A DNA stretch of 64,000 nucleotides from Xanthomonas hortorum (lineage in GTDB: Bacteria; Pseudomonadota; Gammaproteobacteria; Xanthomonadales; Xanthomonadaceae), in assembly GCF_024339125.1 (NCBI RefSeq), contig NZ_CP101417.1, forward strand, positions 930,001 through 994,000. The letters run 5' to 3'. The notes under the pieces were generated by a model, which worked only from the letters and a program-made list of their open reading frames with translations, did not search any database and was not told the DNA's origin. The position numbers and the translations under genes are program-made. Shown here in pieces: positions 8,617-17,970 of this stretch. Within the stretch, counting starts at the first letter, position 1. Every line of letters begins with the position of its first letter.

Positions 8617-9531
8617 ATGCTTGAGCGCATCCACCTCACCATCGTCCAGCAGGTCGAGCAGCAAGGCTCACTGACGGCCGCCGCCGGCGTGTTGAACCTG
8701 ACCCAGTCGGCGCTGAGCCACAGCATGAAAAAGCTGGAGCAGCAGCTGGGCACCGACGTCTGGCTGCGCGAGGGGCGCAGCCTGCGGCTGACCCAGGCCG
8801 GCCAGTATCTGCTGGCGGTGGCCAACCGGGTGCTGCCGCAACTGGACCTTGCCGAAGAGCGCCTGGGGCAGTTCGCGCAGGGCGAACGCGGTGCGTTGCG
8901 CATCGGTATGGAATGCCATCCCTGCTACCAGTGGCTGCTCAAGCTGGTGGCGCCTTATCTGGCCACCTGGCCGGATGTGGATGTGGACGTCAAGCAGAAG
9001 TTCCAGTTCGGCGGCATTGGCGCGCTGTTCGGCTATGAGATCGATCTACTGGTCACACCCGACCCGCTGTACAAGCCCGGGCTGCGGTTCGAGCCGGTGT
9101 TCGACTACGAGCAGGTGCTGGTCGTGGCCAGCGGCCATGCGCTGGCGTCGGCTGCCTACGTCAAGCCGCAGCAGCTGACACGCGAGGTGCTCATCAGCTA
9201 TCCCGTGGACCTCGAGCGGCTGGACATCTACAGCCAGTTCTTGCTGCCGGCCGGCGTCACGCCCAGGCGCCACAAGGCCATCGAAACCACCGACATCATG
9301 ATGCAGATGGTGGCCAGCGGCCGCGGCGTGGCCGCCATGCCGCGCTGGTTGGTGGAGGAATATGCCTCCAGGATGGACGTGGTGCCGGTGCGGCTGGGTG
9401 CGCGCGGCATCCCCAAGCAGATCTTCCTGGGGGCACGCGAGGCGGATATCGCCATCGACTACCTGCGCGCCTTCATCGAACTGGCGCGCGCGCCTGGCAA
9501 TGGCAGCGCCACTCCACCGGGAGCCCACTGA
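8617..9531 (+). CDS. metR: MetR-like LysR-family regulator
   Basis: 304 residues. The N-terminal helix-turn-helix (QGSLTAAAGVLNLTQSALSHSMKKLEQQLG) matches MetR closely, with its ALSH motif. The effector domain follows (GALRIGMECHPCYQWLLKLVAPY). MetR senses homocysteine and activates methionine genes. The gene is divergent from the msuE-mesX-mesD operon and precedes a MetF-like gene, which supports the assignment. No strong ribosome binding site precedes the ATG. Confidence 0.82.
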   Translation: MLERIHLTIVQQVEQQGSLTAAAGVLNLTQSALSHSMKKLEQQLGTDVWLREGRSLRLTQAGQYLLAVANRVLPQLDLAEERLGQFAQGERGALRIGMECHPCYQWLLKLVAPYLATWPDVDVDVKQKFQFGGIGALFGYEIDLLVTPDPLYKPGLRFEPVFDYEQVLVVASGHALASAAYVKPQQLTREVLISYPVDLERLDIYSQFLLPAGVTPRRHKAIETTDIMMQMVASGRGVAAMPRWLVEEYASRMDVVPVRLGARGIPKQIFLGAREADIAIDYLRAFIELARAPGNGSATPPGAH

Positions 9532-9637
9532 TGGACAGCATCGCCAGGCGCGTGTGTTGCACGGGCCGCCTTCCCGCTCGATCAGCGCTGACGTGCGGGA
9601 GCCACCCAATCGCCACCAGAGGACGGCAACCCCTTTG

Positions 9638-10534
9638 ATGTCTCCGGATCCGCCCAGCCTCGCCAGCACCCTCGCCGACGCCTATTCGTTGGAGGTCGGC
9701 GCAAACGACATGCCCGCGCTGACCGCAGCGGCGCCGCGGATCTTGCGTGGCTCAACCATCTTCATCCCCTACCTGCCCAGCCAGAACGACGACGCGCGAC
9801 TGGCTGCAGCACAGAGGGTGCGCACCCTCGGCTTCGCGCCCATGCCCCACCTTTCCGCGCGCCGCATCGCCTCGCTCGACGCGTTGCACGCCTTCGTCGG
9901 GCGTGCCGTCAATGAAGCCGGCGTTGAGCGCTGCCTGGTGATCGCGGGTGATGCGCCTTCTGCGATCGGGCCGTTTTCGGACAGCGTGTCGCTGATCGAT
10001 ACAGGTGTTTTCGAGCGCTCGGGCATCACCACCCTCGGCGTGGCGGGGCATCCGGAAGGACATCCGAGCATGCCTGCAACCGATCAATGGGATGTGCTGG
10101 AACGCAAGTGTCGCAGCATCGCCGAGCGCGGCATGGCGCCGCTGATCGTCACCCAATTCGTGTTCGATGCCGACATCGTGCTGACGTGGCTGGAAGCGCT
10201 GCGCGCGCGTGGCATTGCACATCCCGTGCGTGTGGGCGTTCCCGGTCCTGCCGGCGTCGCGGTGCTCGCGCGCTATGCCGCACGCTGCGGTGTGGGCGCA
10301 TGCGCATCGATGCTGTCCAAGTACGGCATCTCGATCGGCAAGCTGTTCGGTAGCGCGGGACCGGATCGTTTTGTGGATCGCCTGGCCACCGGCCTCACTG
10401 ACGCGCATGGAGACGTCAGCCTGCACTTCTTTCCCTTCGGCGGCATTGCGCAGTCTGTTGCGTGGGTAGAGCAGTATCGCTCCCGCAGCGCGGCCCACAT
10501 CTTGTCGACCTCGGCATCGCGAAGGCCACAATAG
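9638..10534 (+). CDS. Methylenetetrahydrofolate reductase-like (MetF family) protein
   Basis: 298 residues from ATG 9638 (MSPDPPSLASTL); the frame is open further upstream but there it overlaps metR. Motifs fit a divergent MetF TIM barrel: FIPYLPSQNDDARLAAAQ, ERCLVIAGDAP, GVAGHPEGHPSM, and MAPLIVTQFVFDADIVLTWLEALRARG followed by HPVRVGVPGPA. It would make or use methyl-folate with FAD in the cytoplasm. It follows metR by 106 bp and belongs to the methionine cluster. Its place beside a folate-independent synthase is odd; it may instead take methyl groups into or out of the folate pool. Confidence 0.75.
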   Translation: MSPDPPSLASTLADAYSLEVGANDMPALTAAAPRILRGSTIFIPYLPSQNDDARLAAAQRVRTLGFAPMPHLSARRIASLDALHAFVGRAVNEAGVERCLVIAGDAPSAIGPFSDSVSLIDTGVFERSGITTLGVAGHPEGHPSMPATDQWDVLERKCRSIAERGMAPLIVTQFVFDADIVLTWLEALRARGIAHPVRVGVPGPAGVAVLARYAARCGVGACASMLSKYGISIGKLFGSAGPDRFVDRLATGLTDAHGDVSLHFFPFGGIAQSVAWVEQYRSRSAAHILSTSASRRPQ

Positions 10535-10836
10535 CTTTCGCATGATCGTCTGGGTGGACGAATGCCCGCCGAGTACGACGCTCAACATCAACCACCAACC
10601 GTGCGTGTGATCCGGCACTGCGGTGCGTGGAATCGACATGTCCACGACCTGGATCACAGTCCGTACTATTCATTTCTGTGGATTTGTTGGCTGCGCGTGA
10701 GGTGCTGCAGCGCACAGCAGACCTGTCACAAGCGCGCGGTATAACCATCGGCGAATCGCGGCGAGGGGGCGCTGCATCCGGTGTCGTTGCCATGCGCAGC
10801 GGCATCGCTTCGCAACGTTCAAGGAGAGATGTCGCC
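10535..10836. other. Intergenic region upstream of the lipase gene
   Basis: About 300 bp with no supported gene. An open frame continuous with the lipase begins in it, but the AAGGAGAG ribosome binding site at 10821-10828 and the signal peptide place the real start at 10837. Promoter elements could not be assigned. Confidence 0.4.
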
Positions 10837-12795
10837 ATGCCGAAGCCGTCGCTATTGTCGTTACTGTGCAGCCTGTCGCTCGTGTCCCTGCCGCTTGCGG
10901 CGGCGGAGCTGCAGCCCAAACAACTGGCTGGCCCACCGGAGGAGTTCGCGCAGATGCGCGCACCCGATCCGGCAGAGTCGGCCATCCTGTCCAAGAGCGC
11001 CTTGCTGCCAGTGGAGTTGATGCCTGCGGGTAACTCCGCGCGTTGGCAAGGCACCTTGCCGGTGGAAAACGGCCACATGCGTTTCATGGTGTTGGCCGGC
11101 GACCAGCCGTGGGATGCGGCAGTGACTGCACCACGCGTTGCCGGCGCGCGTGCCGCTGCCGTTGCACCGCAACTGCAGGCGCAACGCACACTGCTGGGCA
11201 GCGCAGAGAGTGGCACCAGCGGCATGCGCTACGCAGTGGAATCCGCGCAGAACGGTGCATGGTCGCTGACCCTGCAATCGGCATCGCCGGTGGCGCAACG
11301 CGGCTATGTCTTGATGGAAGGCGATGCACGCACGCAGTTGGCTTCGTACCCGCGCAATCGTCGTCAGCAGGTGGGTCAATCGTTGACGCTCAACGCATTG
11401 CTCAGCGGCAACGATGCGCGCGGGGCGACCTTGCTTGCCGCGCAGGCTGGGCAGATCGAGACAGCCAGCCTGCGTGTGATCGATCCGCAAGGCGGCATCC
11501 GCACGCTGCCGATGGCCGATGACGGGCAACACGACGATGGTGCTGCCGGCGATGGCGTGTATGGCGGTACGTTCCAACCGAGTAGCGAGGGCACCTGGAT
11601 CGCGCAGGTGATCGTGCGTGGTCACGACCAGGCCGGGCAGCCGTTCGTGCGCACCAGCGAGCATGTGTTGCCGGTGCTGGACACCTCGTTGCGTCTGCTC
11701 GGCAATGCACTGAGCGCACGTGCTGCCGATGGCACGCGGCTCAGCATTGCGTTGCCTATCGCCGCGCGCGGCAGGGCGCCGTCGCACTACCGTGTGTTCG
11801 GCCAGGTCTGGGGCACCGATGCCAAAGGCAAGGAGGTGCCGGTAGCATGGATCGGCGGCATGCTGACGCCGCAACAAGGCCAGTTGCCGCTGAGCCTGGA
11901 CGAGCGCTGGATTGCGCGTGCCGGTGCACGTGCGCCGTTTAGCGTGCGTGGGCTGCGTATCGAAGATCCGGACCATTACATCCCGCTGGTGCAGGCCGAC
12001 ATGCTGCCGTTGCAGCTGCCCGCGTTACGGCGTGCCAGCATCGCGCGGTCTGCCGGTGCGATCGACGAAAGCATGCGTATGGGGCCGCGCCCGACTGCGT
12101 TGGCCAGTGCCAGTGCAATGGCGCAGCCGCAGGCCGCCGGCTCGCAACTGGTGCTGGTGCACGGCTATTGCTCCAACGGCGTGTGGCCGCAGGCGCAATT
12201 CACCAATGCTTCGTCGTTTATCGATGCCAAACAGAACCGCAGCAACGACCAGTTCGCGCAAAGGTTGGCGCAGTTCGCCAGCCAGTGGTCTTCGTTCGCC
12301 ACGGTGGCGCACAGCCAGGGCGGCATGGCCGCGCTGCATCTGTATACCTACTACTGGAGCGGGCTGGATAACGCGAGCGGTGGGCGGGTGATGCAGTCGG
12401 TGGGCACGCCGTATCAGGGCACCAACCTGTCGGGCATTCTGGCGGCGGTGGGTTCGTGGTTCGGGGTGGGCTGCGGCACCAATACCGACATGACCTACGA
12501 CGGTGCAAAGGCGTGGCTGGCCGGCATTCCGACCGATGCGCGGGCCAAGGTCAACTACTACACGACCTCGTTCGCCAAGACCAACTGGTACACCAACGAC
12601 TACTGCAACGCGGCCTCGGATCTGGTGTTGAATGATCCGGAAGACGGCACCGTGGAGCAGGTCAATGCGCAGCTGCCGGGCGGGGTGAATCGCGGCCACA
12701 CCACGGGGCAATGCCATACCACCGGCATGCGTGATCCGGCGCAGTATCTGGATGCCAGCCGCAATGCGGTGATGAACGCCAACGCTGCGAAGTGA
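10837..12795 (+). CDS. Secreted lipase/esterase-like alpha/beta hydrolase
   Basis: 652 residues. A signal peptide (MPKPSLLSLLCSLSLVSLPLAAAE) gives periplasmic or extracellular location. The first ~450 residues form beta-rich domains, including a choice-of-anchor-like GYVLMEGDARTQL part and a segment DDGQHDDGAAGDGVYGGTF like the TIGR03503/X-domain seen in secreted hydrolases. The C-terminal catalytic domain starts at LVLVHGYCSNGVW. The nucleophile is S493 in VAHSQGG, followed by QSVGTPYQGT, as in triacylglycerol lipases. A strong ribosome binding site lies 9 nt upstream. A hairpin follows the stop. The substrate is not known. Confidence 0.75.
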   Translation: MPKPSLLSLLCSLSLVSLPLAAAELQPKQLAGPPEEFAQMRAPDPAESAILSKSALLPVELMPAGNSARWQGTLPVENGHMRFMVLAGDQPWDAAVTAPRVAGARAAAVAPQLQAQRTLLGSAESGTSGMRYAVESAQNGAWSLTLQSASPVAQRGYVLMEGDARTQLASYPRNRRQQVGQSLTLNALLSGNDARGATLLAAQAGQIETASLRVIDPQGGIRTLPMADDGQHDDGAAGDGVYGGTFQPSSEGTWIAQVIVRGHDQAGQPFVRTSEHVLPVLDTSLRLLGNALSARAADGTRLSIALPIAARGRAPSHYRVFGQVWGTDAKGKEVPVAWIGGMLTPQQGQLPLSLDERWIARAGARAPFSVRGLRIEDPDHYIPLVQADMLPLQLPALRRASIARSAGAIDESMRMGPRPTALASASAMAQPQAAGSQLVLVHGYCSNGVWPQAQFTNASSFIDAKQNRSNDQFAQRLAQFASQWSSFATVAHSQGGMAALHLYTYYWSGLDNASGGRVMQSVGTPYQGTNLSGILAAVGSWFGVGCGTNTDMTYDGAKAWLAGIPTDARAKVNYYTTSFAKTNWYTNDYCNAASDLVLNDPEDGTVEQVNAQLPGGVNRGHTTGQCHTTGMRDPAQYLDASRNAVMNANAAK

Positions 12796-12817
12796 TGCGT
12801 TTTTAGCGACGTGCAAT

Positions 12818-12847
12818 GCGATGGCCGGCGTTTGCGTCGGCCATCGC
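12818..12847 (+). terminator. Hairpin after the lipase gene
   Basis: GCGATGGCCG and CGGCCATCGC form a perfect 10-bp stem 22 bp after the stop. There is no U-tract, so it may be a transcript-stabilising hairpin rather than a true terminator. Confidence 0.5.
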
Positions 12848-13080
12848 AGTACGCGTGGGAACACTTAGAGCGATTAACAAAACGTAGCGAGTAGTCGTCA
12901 GGTAGGTGCGCAGTAGTTTTGATAGCCGCTCTTTGCGTGTTGCATGCAGTTAGTTCTTGCTCGCCTAAGCGCGGCCAACACAACTTATACGTTCACGGAT
13001 CTTGGTTGGCTTGAGAGTTGATTGAACGGTGTGGGTGCGTCGGCTTTTAGAGCGGTTGATCTGCGGGTTTGCTGCAGGGC

Positions 13081-13182
13081 CCTTGCCCGCCCACCGGCGC
13101 GGGACACGCCGCAAGTACGTCCATGTAGGCTCTTACGCGGCATCCATGCCGCGTAAGGTCCCGCGACGGTGGGCGGGCAAGG
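13081..13182. repeat. 102-bp palindromic intergenic element, copy 1
   Basis: Perfect 16-bp terminal inverted repeats (CCTTGCCCGCCCACCG and its complement) enclose a core with CGGGACACGCCGCAAGTACG, TCCATGTAGGCTC and GCGGCATCCATGCCGC. A second copy in the opposite orientation lies 59 bp away. It looks like a small, non-coding, REP-like element. Confidence 0.75.
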
Positions 13183-13241
13183 ACTAGTCAAGATGGTCGG
13201 TGTGCGTAGCTCTTCTCAAAGCAACCGATTCACTCTCTGGT

Positions 13242-13344
13242 GCGGTGTCCTCACCGATTGCGGGACCGTGTGGCGGCATGGATGCCGCCACCGAGCCTAC
13301 ATGGACGTACTTGCGGCGTGTCCCGCAAGCGGTGAGGGCACCGC
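13242..13344. repeat. 103-bp palindromic intergenic element, copy 2 (inverted)
   Basis: 15-bp terminal inverted repeats with one mismatch (GCGGTGTCCTCACCG). The core is the reverse complement of copy 1, with GAGCCTACATGGACGTACTT and GGCGGCATGGATGCCGCC. The terminal arms differ from copy 1 while the core is shared, as expected for a family with compensatory stem changes. Confidence 0.75.
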
Positions 13345-13381
13345 GCCCTCGACTCACCGACGCTCGCGCATTCATGCATGG

Positions 13382-14815
13382 CTACTGTTGCGCCAACGAT
13401 TGCGACTGCGCATCGGCGCCGCCACCGAGTACCTTGTACAGGCTCACCCGATTGCTCGCCTCGGTCAGTCGCAAGCTGATCAAGGTCTGCTGCGCGCTAT
13501 AGAGCGTGCGTTGTGCGTCCAGCGCCACCAGATAACTGTCCACGCCATTGCGGTAGCGCGCATCCGAGAGGGTGAAGCCGCGTTGTGCGGCATCGACCAG
13601 GGCGTGCTGCGCGGCCATGCGCTCGTCCAGCTGTGTGCGTTCAGCTAGTGCATCGGCCACTTCGCTGAAGGCAGTCTGGATCGCCAGTTCGTACTGCGCG
13701 ATGGTGATGTCTTTCTGCAGCTTGGCCACGTCCAGTTCGGCCTTCAAGGCGCCGGCACGGAAGATCGGCACGCTGACGCTGGGCGAGAACGACCAGGTGT
13801 GGTCGCCCTCGAACAGGCTGGACAAGGCATCGCTGCCGCGCCCGACGTTGCCAGTGAGCGAGATGGTGGGGAAGAACGCGGCACGCGCGGCGCCGATGTC
13901 GGCATTGGCGGCCTTCAAGGTGTGCTCGGCCGACAACACGTCCGGGCGCTGCAGCAGCACGCGCGATTCCAGCTGGGCCGGTAGCGGTGCCAATGCCACA
14001 CCGGTATCGATCGCATCGGCAGCCGGGAGCAACGCCGCTGGCACCTGTGTGCCGGCGACCAGATTCAGGGCATTGCGTGACTGCGCCAGCTGGGTGGTGA
14101 AACTGGCCACATCGGCACGCGCACTTTCCACACTGGTCTGGATCTGGGCCAGATCCAACCCGGAGACGATGCCGTTATCGTGTTGCAACTCGGTCAGGCG
14201 TAGCGTCTTGCGTTGGCTCTCCAGCGTTTGCTGCGCAAGCGCCAGCCGCTGCTGATCGGCAGCCACGGTAAGCCAGCCGCTGGCCACTTCGGCCACCAGG
14301 CTCAGGCGCGTGCTGCGTTGGGTCTGCTCGCTGGCGAGATAGGTTTCCAGCGCCTCGTTCTTGAGGCTGCGGATGCGCCCGAACAGATCCAGCTCCCAAC
14401 TGGTGATGCCCACTTGCCCGGTGGCGCTGCGGATGATCTGCGGCGCACCGGTGAAACTGGTCGCTGCCGCAGCACGTTGCGCACTGTGCGAGACGGTGAT
14501 ATCCACCGCCGGGAACAGGTCCGCACGTTGAATGCGGTACTGCGCACGCGCCTGTTCGATGTTGAGCACCGCCACGCGCAGATCGCGATTGTTGTCCAGC
14601 GCCAGTGCGACCACTTGCTGCAGGCGTGGGTCGACCAGCACTTGCCGCCAATCCAGCGCAGCTGCATTGGACGTAGTGCTATCCGCGCTACCGGTGTCGC
14701 CGACAACGCTTGGCACCGGCGCATCCGGGCGTGCATAACGCGGCGCCATGCTGACGCAGCCACTCAATGCGATGGCACAGGCCACCGCCAGACTTACGGA
14801 CAGGTTGCGCTTCAC
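13382..14815 (-). CDS. RND efflux outer membrane factor (NodT/OprM family lipoprotein)
   Basis: 477 residues. The lipoprotein signal ALSGC puts the acylated Cys at residue 19. Two outer membrane efflux repeats follow, with typical segments RDLRVAVLNIEQARAQYRIQRADLFP and LQRPDVLSAEHTLKAANADIGAARAAFFP. It is the TolC-like exit duct of the pump. It is the last gene of the operon and starts with GTG; GTGA overlaps the stop of the pump gene by 4 bp, so the start is well fixed by coupling. Confidence 0.9.
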   Translation of the reverse strand: MKRNLSVSLAVACAIALSGCVSMAPRYARPDAPVPSVVGDTGSADSTTSNAAALDWRQVLVDPRLQQVVALALDNNRDLRVAVLNIEQARAQYRIQRADLFPAVDITVSHSAQRAAAATSFTGAPQIIRSATGQVGITSWELDLFGRIRSLKNEALETYLASEQTQRSTRLSLVAEVASGWLTVAADQQRLALAQQTLESQRKTLRLTELQHDNGIVSGLDLAQIQTSVESARADVASFTTQLAQSRNALNLVAGTQVPAALLPAADAIDTGVALAPLPAQLESRVLLQRPDVLSAEHTLKAANADIGAARAAFFPTISLTGNVGRGSDALSSLFEGDHTWSFSPSVSVPIFRAGALKAELDVAKLQKDITIAQYELAIQTAFSEVADALAERTQLDERMAAQHALVDAAQRGFTLSDARYRNGVDSYLVALDAQRTLYSAQQTLISLRLTEASNRVSLYKVLGGGADAQSQSLAQQ

Positions 14816-17800
14816 GGGGTCACCTCGGACGTACGGACGACGGTGGAGTGATCGGCGGCTTTACCCGGAAACAGGCTGCGCACCATCACGTAGAACAGCG
14901 GCACGAAGAAGATGCCCAGCAACGTGGAGGCCAGGGTGCCGCCGAGCACGCCGGTGCCCAGCGAATGACGCCCACCGGAGCCTGCGCCGCTGCTGATCAC
15001 CATCGGCAGCACGCCGAGCATGAAGGCCAGCGAGGTCATCAGGATCGGGCGCAAACGCATGCGGGCGGCATGCAAGGTGGCTTCGATCAACGGCTGGCCT
15101 TTTTCTTCCAGTTCTTTTGCAAATTCCACGATCAGGATGCCGTTCTTGGCGGCCAGCCCCATCGTCGCCAGCAGGCCCACCTGGAAGTAGATGTCGTTGG
15201 ACAGATCGCGCATCCAGGTCGCCAGCAACGCGCCGACAATGCCTACCGGCACCGCCAGCATCACCGAGATCGGAATCGACCAGCTCTCGTACAGCGCCGC
15301 CAGACACAGGAACACGAACACCAGCGACACCGCATACAACATCCAGGTCTGGGTGCCGGCGGCCTGTTCCTGATACGACATGCCCGACCAGGCGTAACCC
15401 ACGCCCTTGCCCATGCCATCGACTTCGCCGGCCACCGCGGTCATCGCATCGCCCGAGCTGATGCCCGGTGCGGCGCTGCCGGTGATTTCCATCGATTCGC
15501 TGCCGTTGAAGCGCGTCAGCACCTGCGGTGCGTAGGCCCACGCACTGCTGGCGAAGGCCGAGAACGGCACCATCGCGGCATCGCTGTTGCGCACGTACCA
15601 GCGGTCGATATCGCTGGGCAACATGCGTGCGGCTGCTTCGCCCTGCACGTACACACGCTTGACCCGGTTGTTGTTGAGGAAGTCGTTGACGTAACGCCCG
15701 CCCATCACCGTGGACAAGGTGGTGTTGATGTCGGCGGCGGCCACGCCCAACGCACCGGCCTTGGCATCGTCGATCTGCACGCGGTAGGTAGGCGCATCGT
15801 CCAGCCCGTTGAAGCGCACCGCACTCAGGCTCTGATTGCCGTTGGCCAGCTGCAGCAATTGCTTGCGTGCTTCCACCAAGGCCTCGTGGCCGTTGCCGGC
15901 GGCATCCTGCAGCTGCAGAGTGAAACCGGAGCTGGTGCCCAAGCCGTTGATGGCCGGTGGCGTCAACGCAAACACCTGCGCGTCGGGCAGCGTCATCATC
16001 ATCGCGCCGGTGATGCGTTGCGCCACTTCCTGCACCGAGCCGTCGCGGTCGGCCCAGTCCTTCAGACGGATAAAGCCCATGCCCGAGTTCTGGCTGCTAC
16101 CGGCCAGACTGAAGCCGGAGATGGTCATGATGCCCTGCACTTCCGGTTGCTTGAGGATGAACTGGGTGGCCTGGTCGATCGACTGCTGGGTGCGTTGCTG
16201 CGTGGCGCCGGCCGGTGCGCTGAACATCACCATCAGCATGCCCTGGTCTTCTTCGGGCAGGAACGCGCTGGGCAAACGCCAGAACAATACGCCCAGCACC
16301 ACCAGCAGCACCACATAGATCAGCGAGCCGAGCTTGCGATGGCTGACGATGCGCTCCACACCGCGCCCGTAACTCTCGGTGCCGCGATCGAAGCGTGTGT
16401 TGAACCAGGTGAAGAACCTGCCCAGCACGCCCTTGCGCGAGACATGGCCGCCCTTGTCGATGGGCTTGAGCAAGGTGGCGCATAGCGCAGGGCTCAAGGT
16501 CAGTGCGACCACCAGCGACAGGATCATCGCTGCGGCAATCGTCACCGAGAACTGCCGATAGATCTCGCCAGTGGCACCGCCGAAGAAGGCCATCGGCAGG
16601 AAGACCGCGGTGAGCACCAGCGCGATGCCGACCAGCGCGCCGGTGATCTGGCCCATCGAGGTATGCGTGGCCTCGCGCGGCGACATGCCTTGTTCGGCCA
16701 TCAACCGCTCGACGTTTTCCACCACCACGATGGCATCGTCGACCAACAAGCCGATCGCCAGCACCATCGCGAACATGGTCAGCGTGTTGATCGAAAAACC
16801 CAGCAGCGACAACACGCCAAAGGTGCCCATCAACACCACCGGCACCGCGATCACCGGCACCAGCGTGGCACGCCAGTTCTGCAGGAACAGATACATCACC
16901 ACGACCACCAGCACGATCGCTTCGATCAGGGTCTTGACCACTTCCTCGATGGAGATACGCACGAACGGTGTGGTGTCGTAGGCGACCTCGTATTTCAGCC
17001 CGGCCGGGAAGTACGGCTTGAGCGCGTCGAGCTTGGCCTCCACCAGTTTAGCGGCGTCCAGCGCATTGGCGCCGGTCGCCAGCTGCAGGCCCATGCCCGA
17101 GGCGGCCTTGCCGTTGAATTTGGAACTGGAACCGTAGGATTCCGAACCCAGCTCCACCCGCGCGACATCGCGCAGGTACACGGTGGCGCCGCTGGCATCG
17201 GACTTGAGCACGATGTTCTCGAACTGCGCCGGCGTGCGCAGCTTGCTGCGCGAGGTCACCGTGGCATTCAACTGCTGGCCCTGCAGTGCCGGCAATGCGC
17301 CCAAGGCGCCGGAGGACACATCGGCGTTCTGCGCGGCGATCGCTGTACTGACATCGGAGGGCATCAACGCGTAGGTGTGCAGTTTTTCCGGATCCAGCCA
17401 TACGCGCATCGCGTATTCGGCGCCGAACACGTTGACGCTGCCGATGCCATTGAGGCGGCTGATCGGGTCCTGCAACGTGGACACCATGTAGTCGCCGATG
17501 TCGGTGCTGTCCATGCTGCCGTCTTCGGAGGTGAAGGCCAGCACCATGAACATGCTGCCGCTGGCCGATTTGGTCACGGTGATGCCGTTGGTCTTGACCT
17601 CGTCAGGCAGCAACGCCTCGCCTTGCGATACCTTGTTCTGCACCTGCACCTGCGCGGTATCCGGGTCGGTGCCGGAGTCGAAGGTGAGCGTGAGTTGCGC
17701 GGTGCCGGCCGAGCTGCTGCTGGAGGACATGTAGAGCAGATTGTCCAGGCCGGTCATCTGCTGCTCGAGGATCTGCGTGACGGAGTTCTGCACGGTCTCT

Positions 17801-17961
17801 GCAGAAGCGCCGGTATAGGTGGCGCTGACCGTCACCGAGGGCGGTGCGATGTCCGGGTATTGCTCCAGCGGCAGCGAGAAGATCGAGATGGCGCCGGCCA
17901 GCGTGATGACGATGGCGATGACCCACGCGAAGATGGGGCGGTCGATAAAGAAACGAGCCAT
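14812..17961 (-). CDS. RND multidrug efflux pump inner membrane subunit (HAE1, AcrB/MexB-like)
   Basis: 1049 residues, the usual length for AcrB-type pumps. The start MARFFIDRPIFAWVIAI, the pore region, and the TM4 motif GLLVDDAIVVVENVERLMAE with its paired Asp proton relay are all present. The second half repeats the fold (PISVMLAVPVGIVGALLATW, GLAAKNGILIVEFAKELEEKG). It is a proton-driven trimer exporting amphiphilic compounds from periplasm and inner membrane. It sits 9 bp downstream of the adaptor gene and overlaps the outer membrane factor gene. The divergent baeSR pair probably controls the operon. Confidence 0.93.
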   Translation of the reverse strand: MARFFIDRPIFAWVIAIVITLAGAISIFSLPLEQYPDIAPPSVTVSATYTGASAETVQNSVTQILEQQMTGLDNLLYMSSSSSSAGTAQLTLTFDSGTDPDTAQVQVQNKVSQGEALLPDEVKTNGITVTKSASGSMFMVLAFTSEDGSMDSTDIGDYMVSTLQDPISRLNGIGSVNVFGAEYAMRVWLDPEKLHTYALMPSDVSTAIAAQNADVSSGALGALPALQGQQLNATVTSRSKLRTPAQFENIVLKSDASGATVYLRDVARVELGSESYGSSSKFNGKAASGMGLQLATGANALDAAKLVEAKLDALKPYFPAGLKYEVAYDTTPFVRISIEEVVKTLIEAIVLVVVVMYLFLQNWRATLVPVIAVPVVLMGTFGVLSLLGFSINTLTMFAMVLAIGLLVDDAIVVVENVERLMAEQGMSPREATHTSMGQITGALVGIALVLTAVFLPMAFFGGATGEIYRQFSVTIAAAMILSLVVALTLSPALCATLLKPIDKGGHVSRKGVLGRFFTWFNTRFDRGTESYGRGVERIVSHRKLGSLIYVVLLVVLGVLFWRLPSAFLPEEDQGMLMVMFSAPAGATQQRTQQSIDQATQFILKQPEVQGIMTISGFSLAGSSQNSGMGFIRLKDWADRDGSVQEVAQRITGAMMMTLPDAQVFALTPPAINGLGTSSGFTLQLQDAAGNGHEALVEARKQLLQLANGNQSLSAVRFNGLDDAPTYRVQIDDAKAGALGVAAADINTTLSTVMGGRYVNDFLNNNRVKRVYVQGEAAARMLPSDIDRWYVRNSDAAMVPFSAFASSAWAYAPQVLTRFNGSESMEITGSAAPGISSGDAMTAVAGEVDGMGKGVGYAWSGMSYQEQAAGTQTWMLYAVSLVFVFLCLAALYESWSIPISVMLAVPVGIVGALLATWMRDLSNDIYFQVGLLATMGLAAKNGILIVEFAKELEEKGQPLIEATLHAARMRLRPILMTSLAFMLGVLPMVISSGAGSGGRHSLGTGVLGGTLASTLLGIFFVPLFYVMVRSLFPGKAADHSTVVRTSEVTP

Positions 17962-17970
17962 AAGAGTTCC

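Noticed and set aside
8617-10534. metR and the MetF-like gene as one continuous fused frame
   Set aside because: They are in different frames; the open stretch upstream of 9638 overlaps metR and lacks MetF features.
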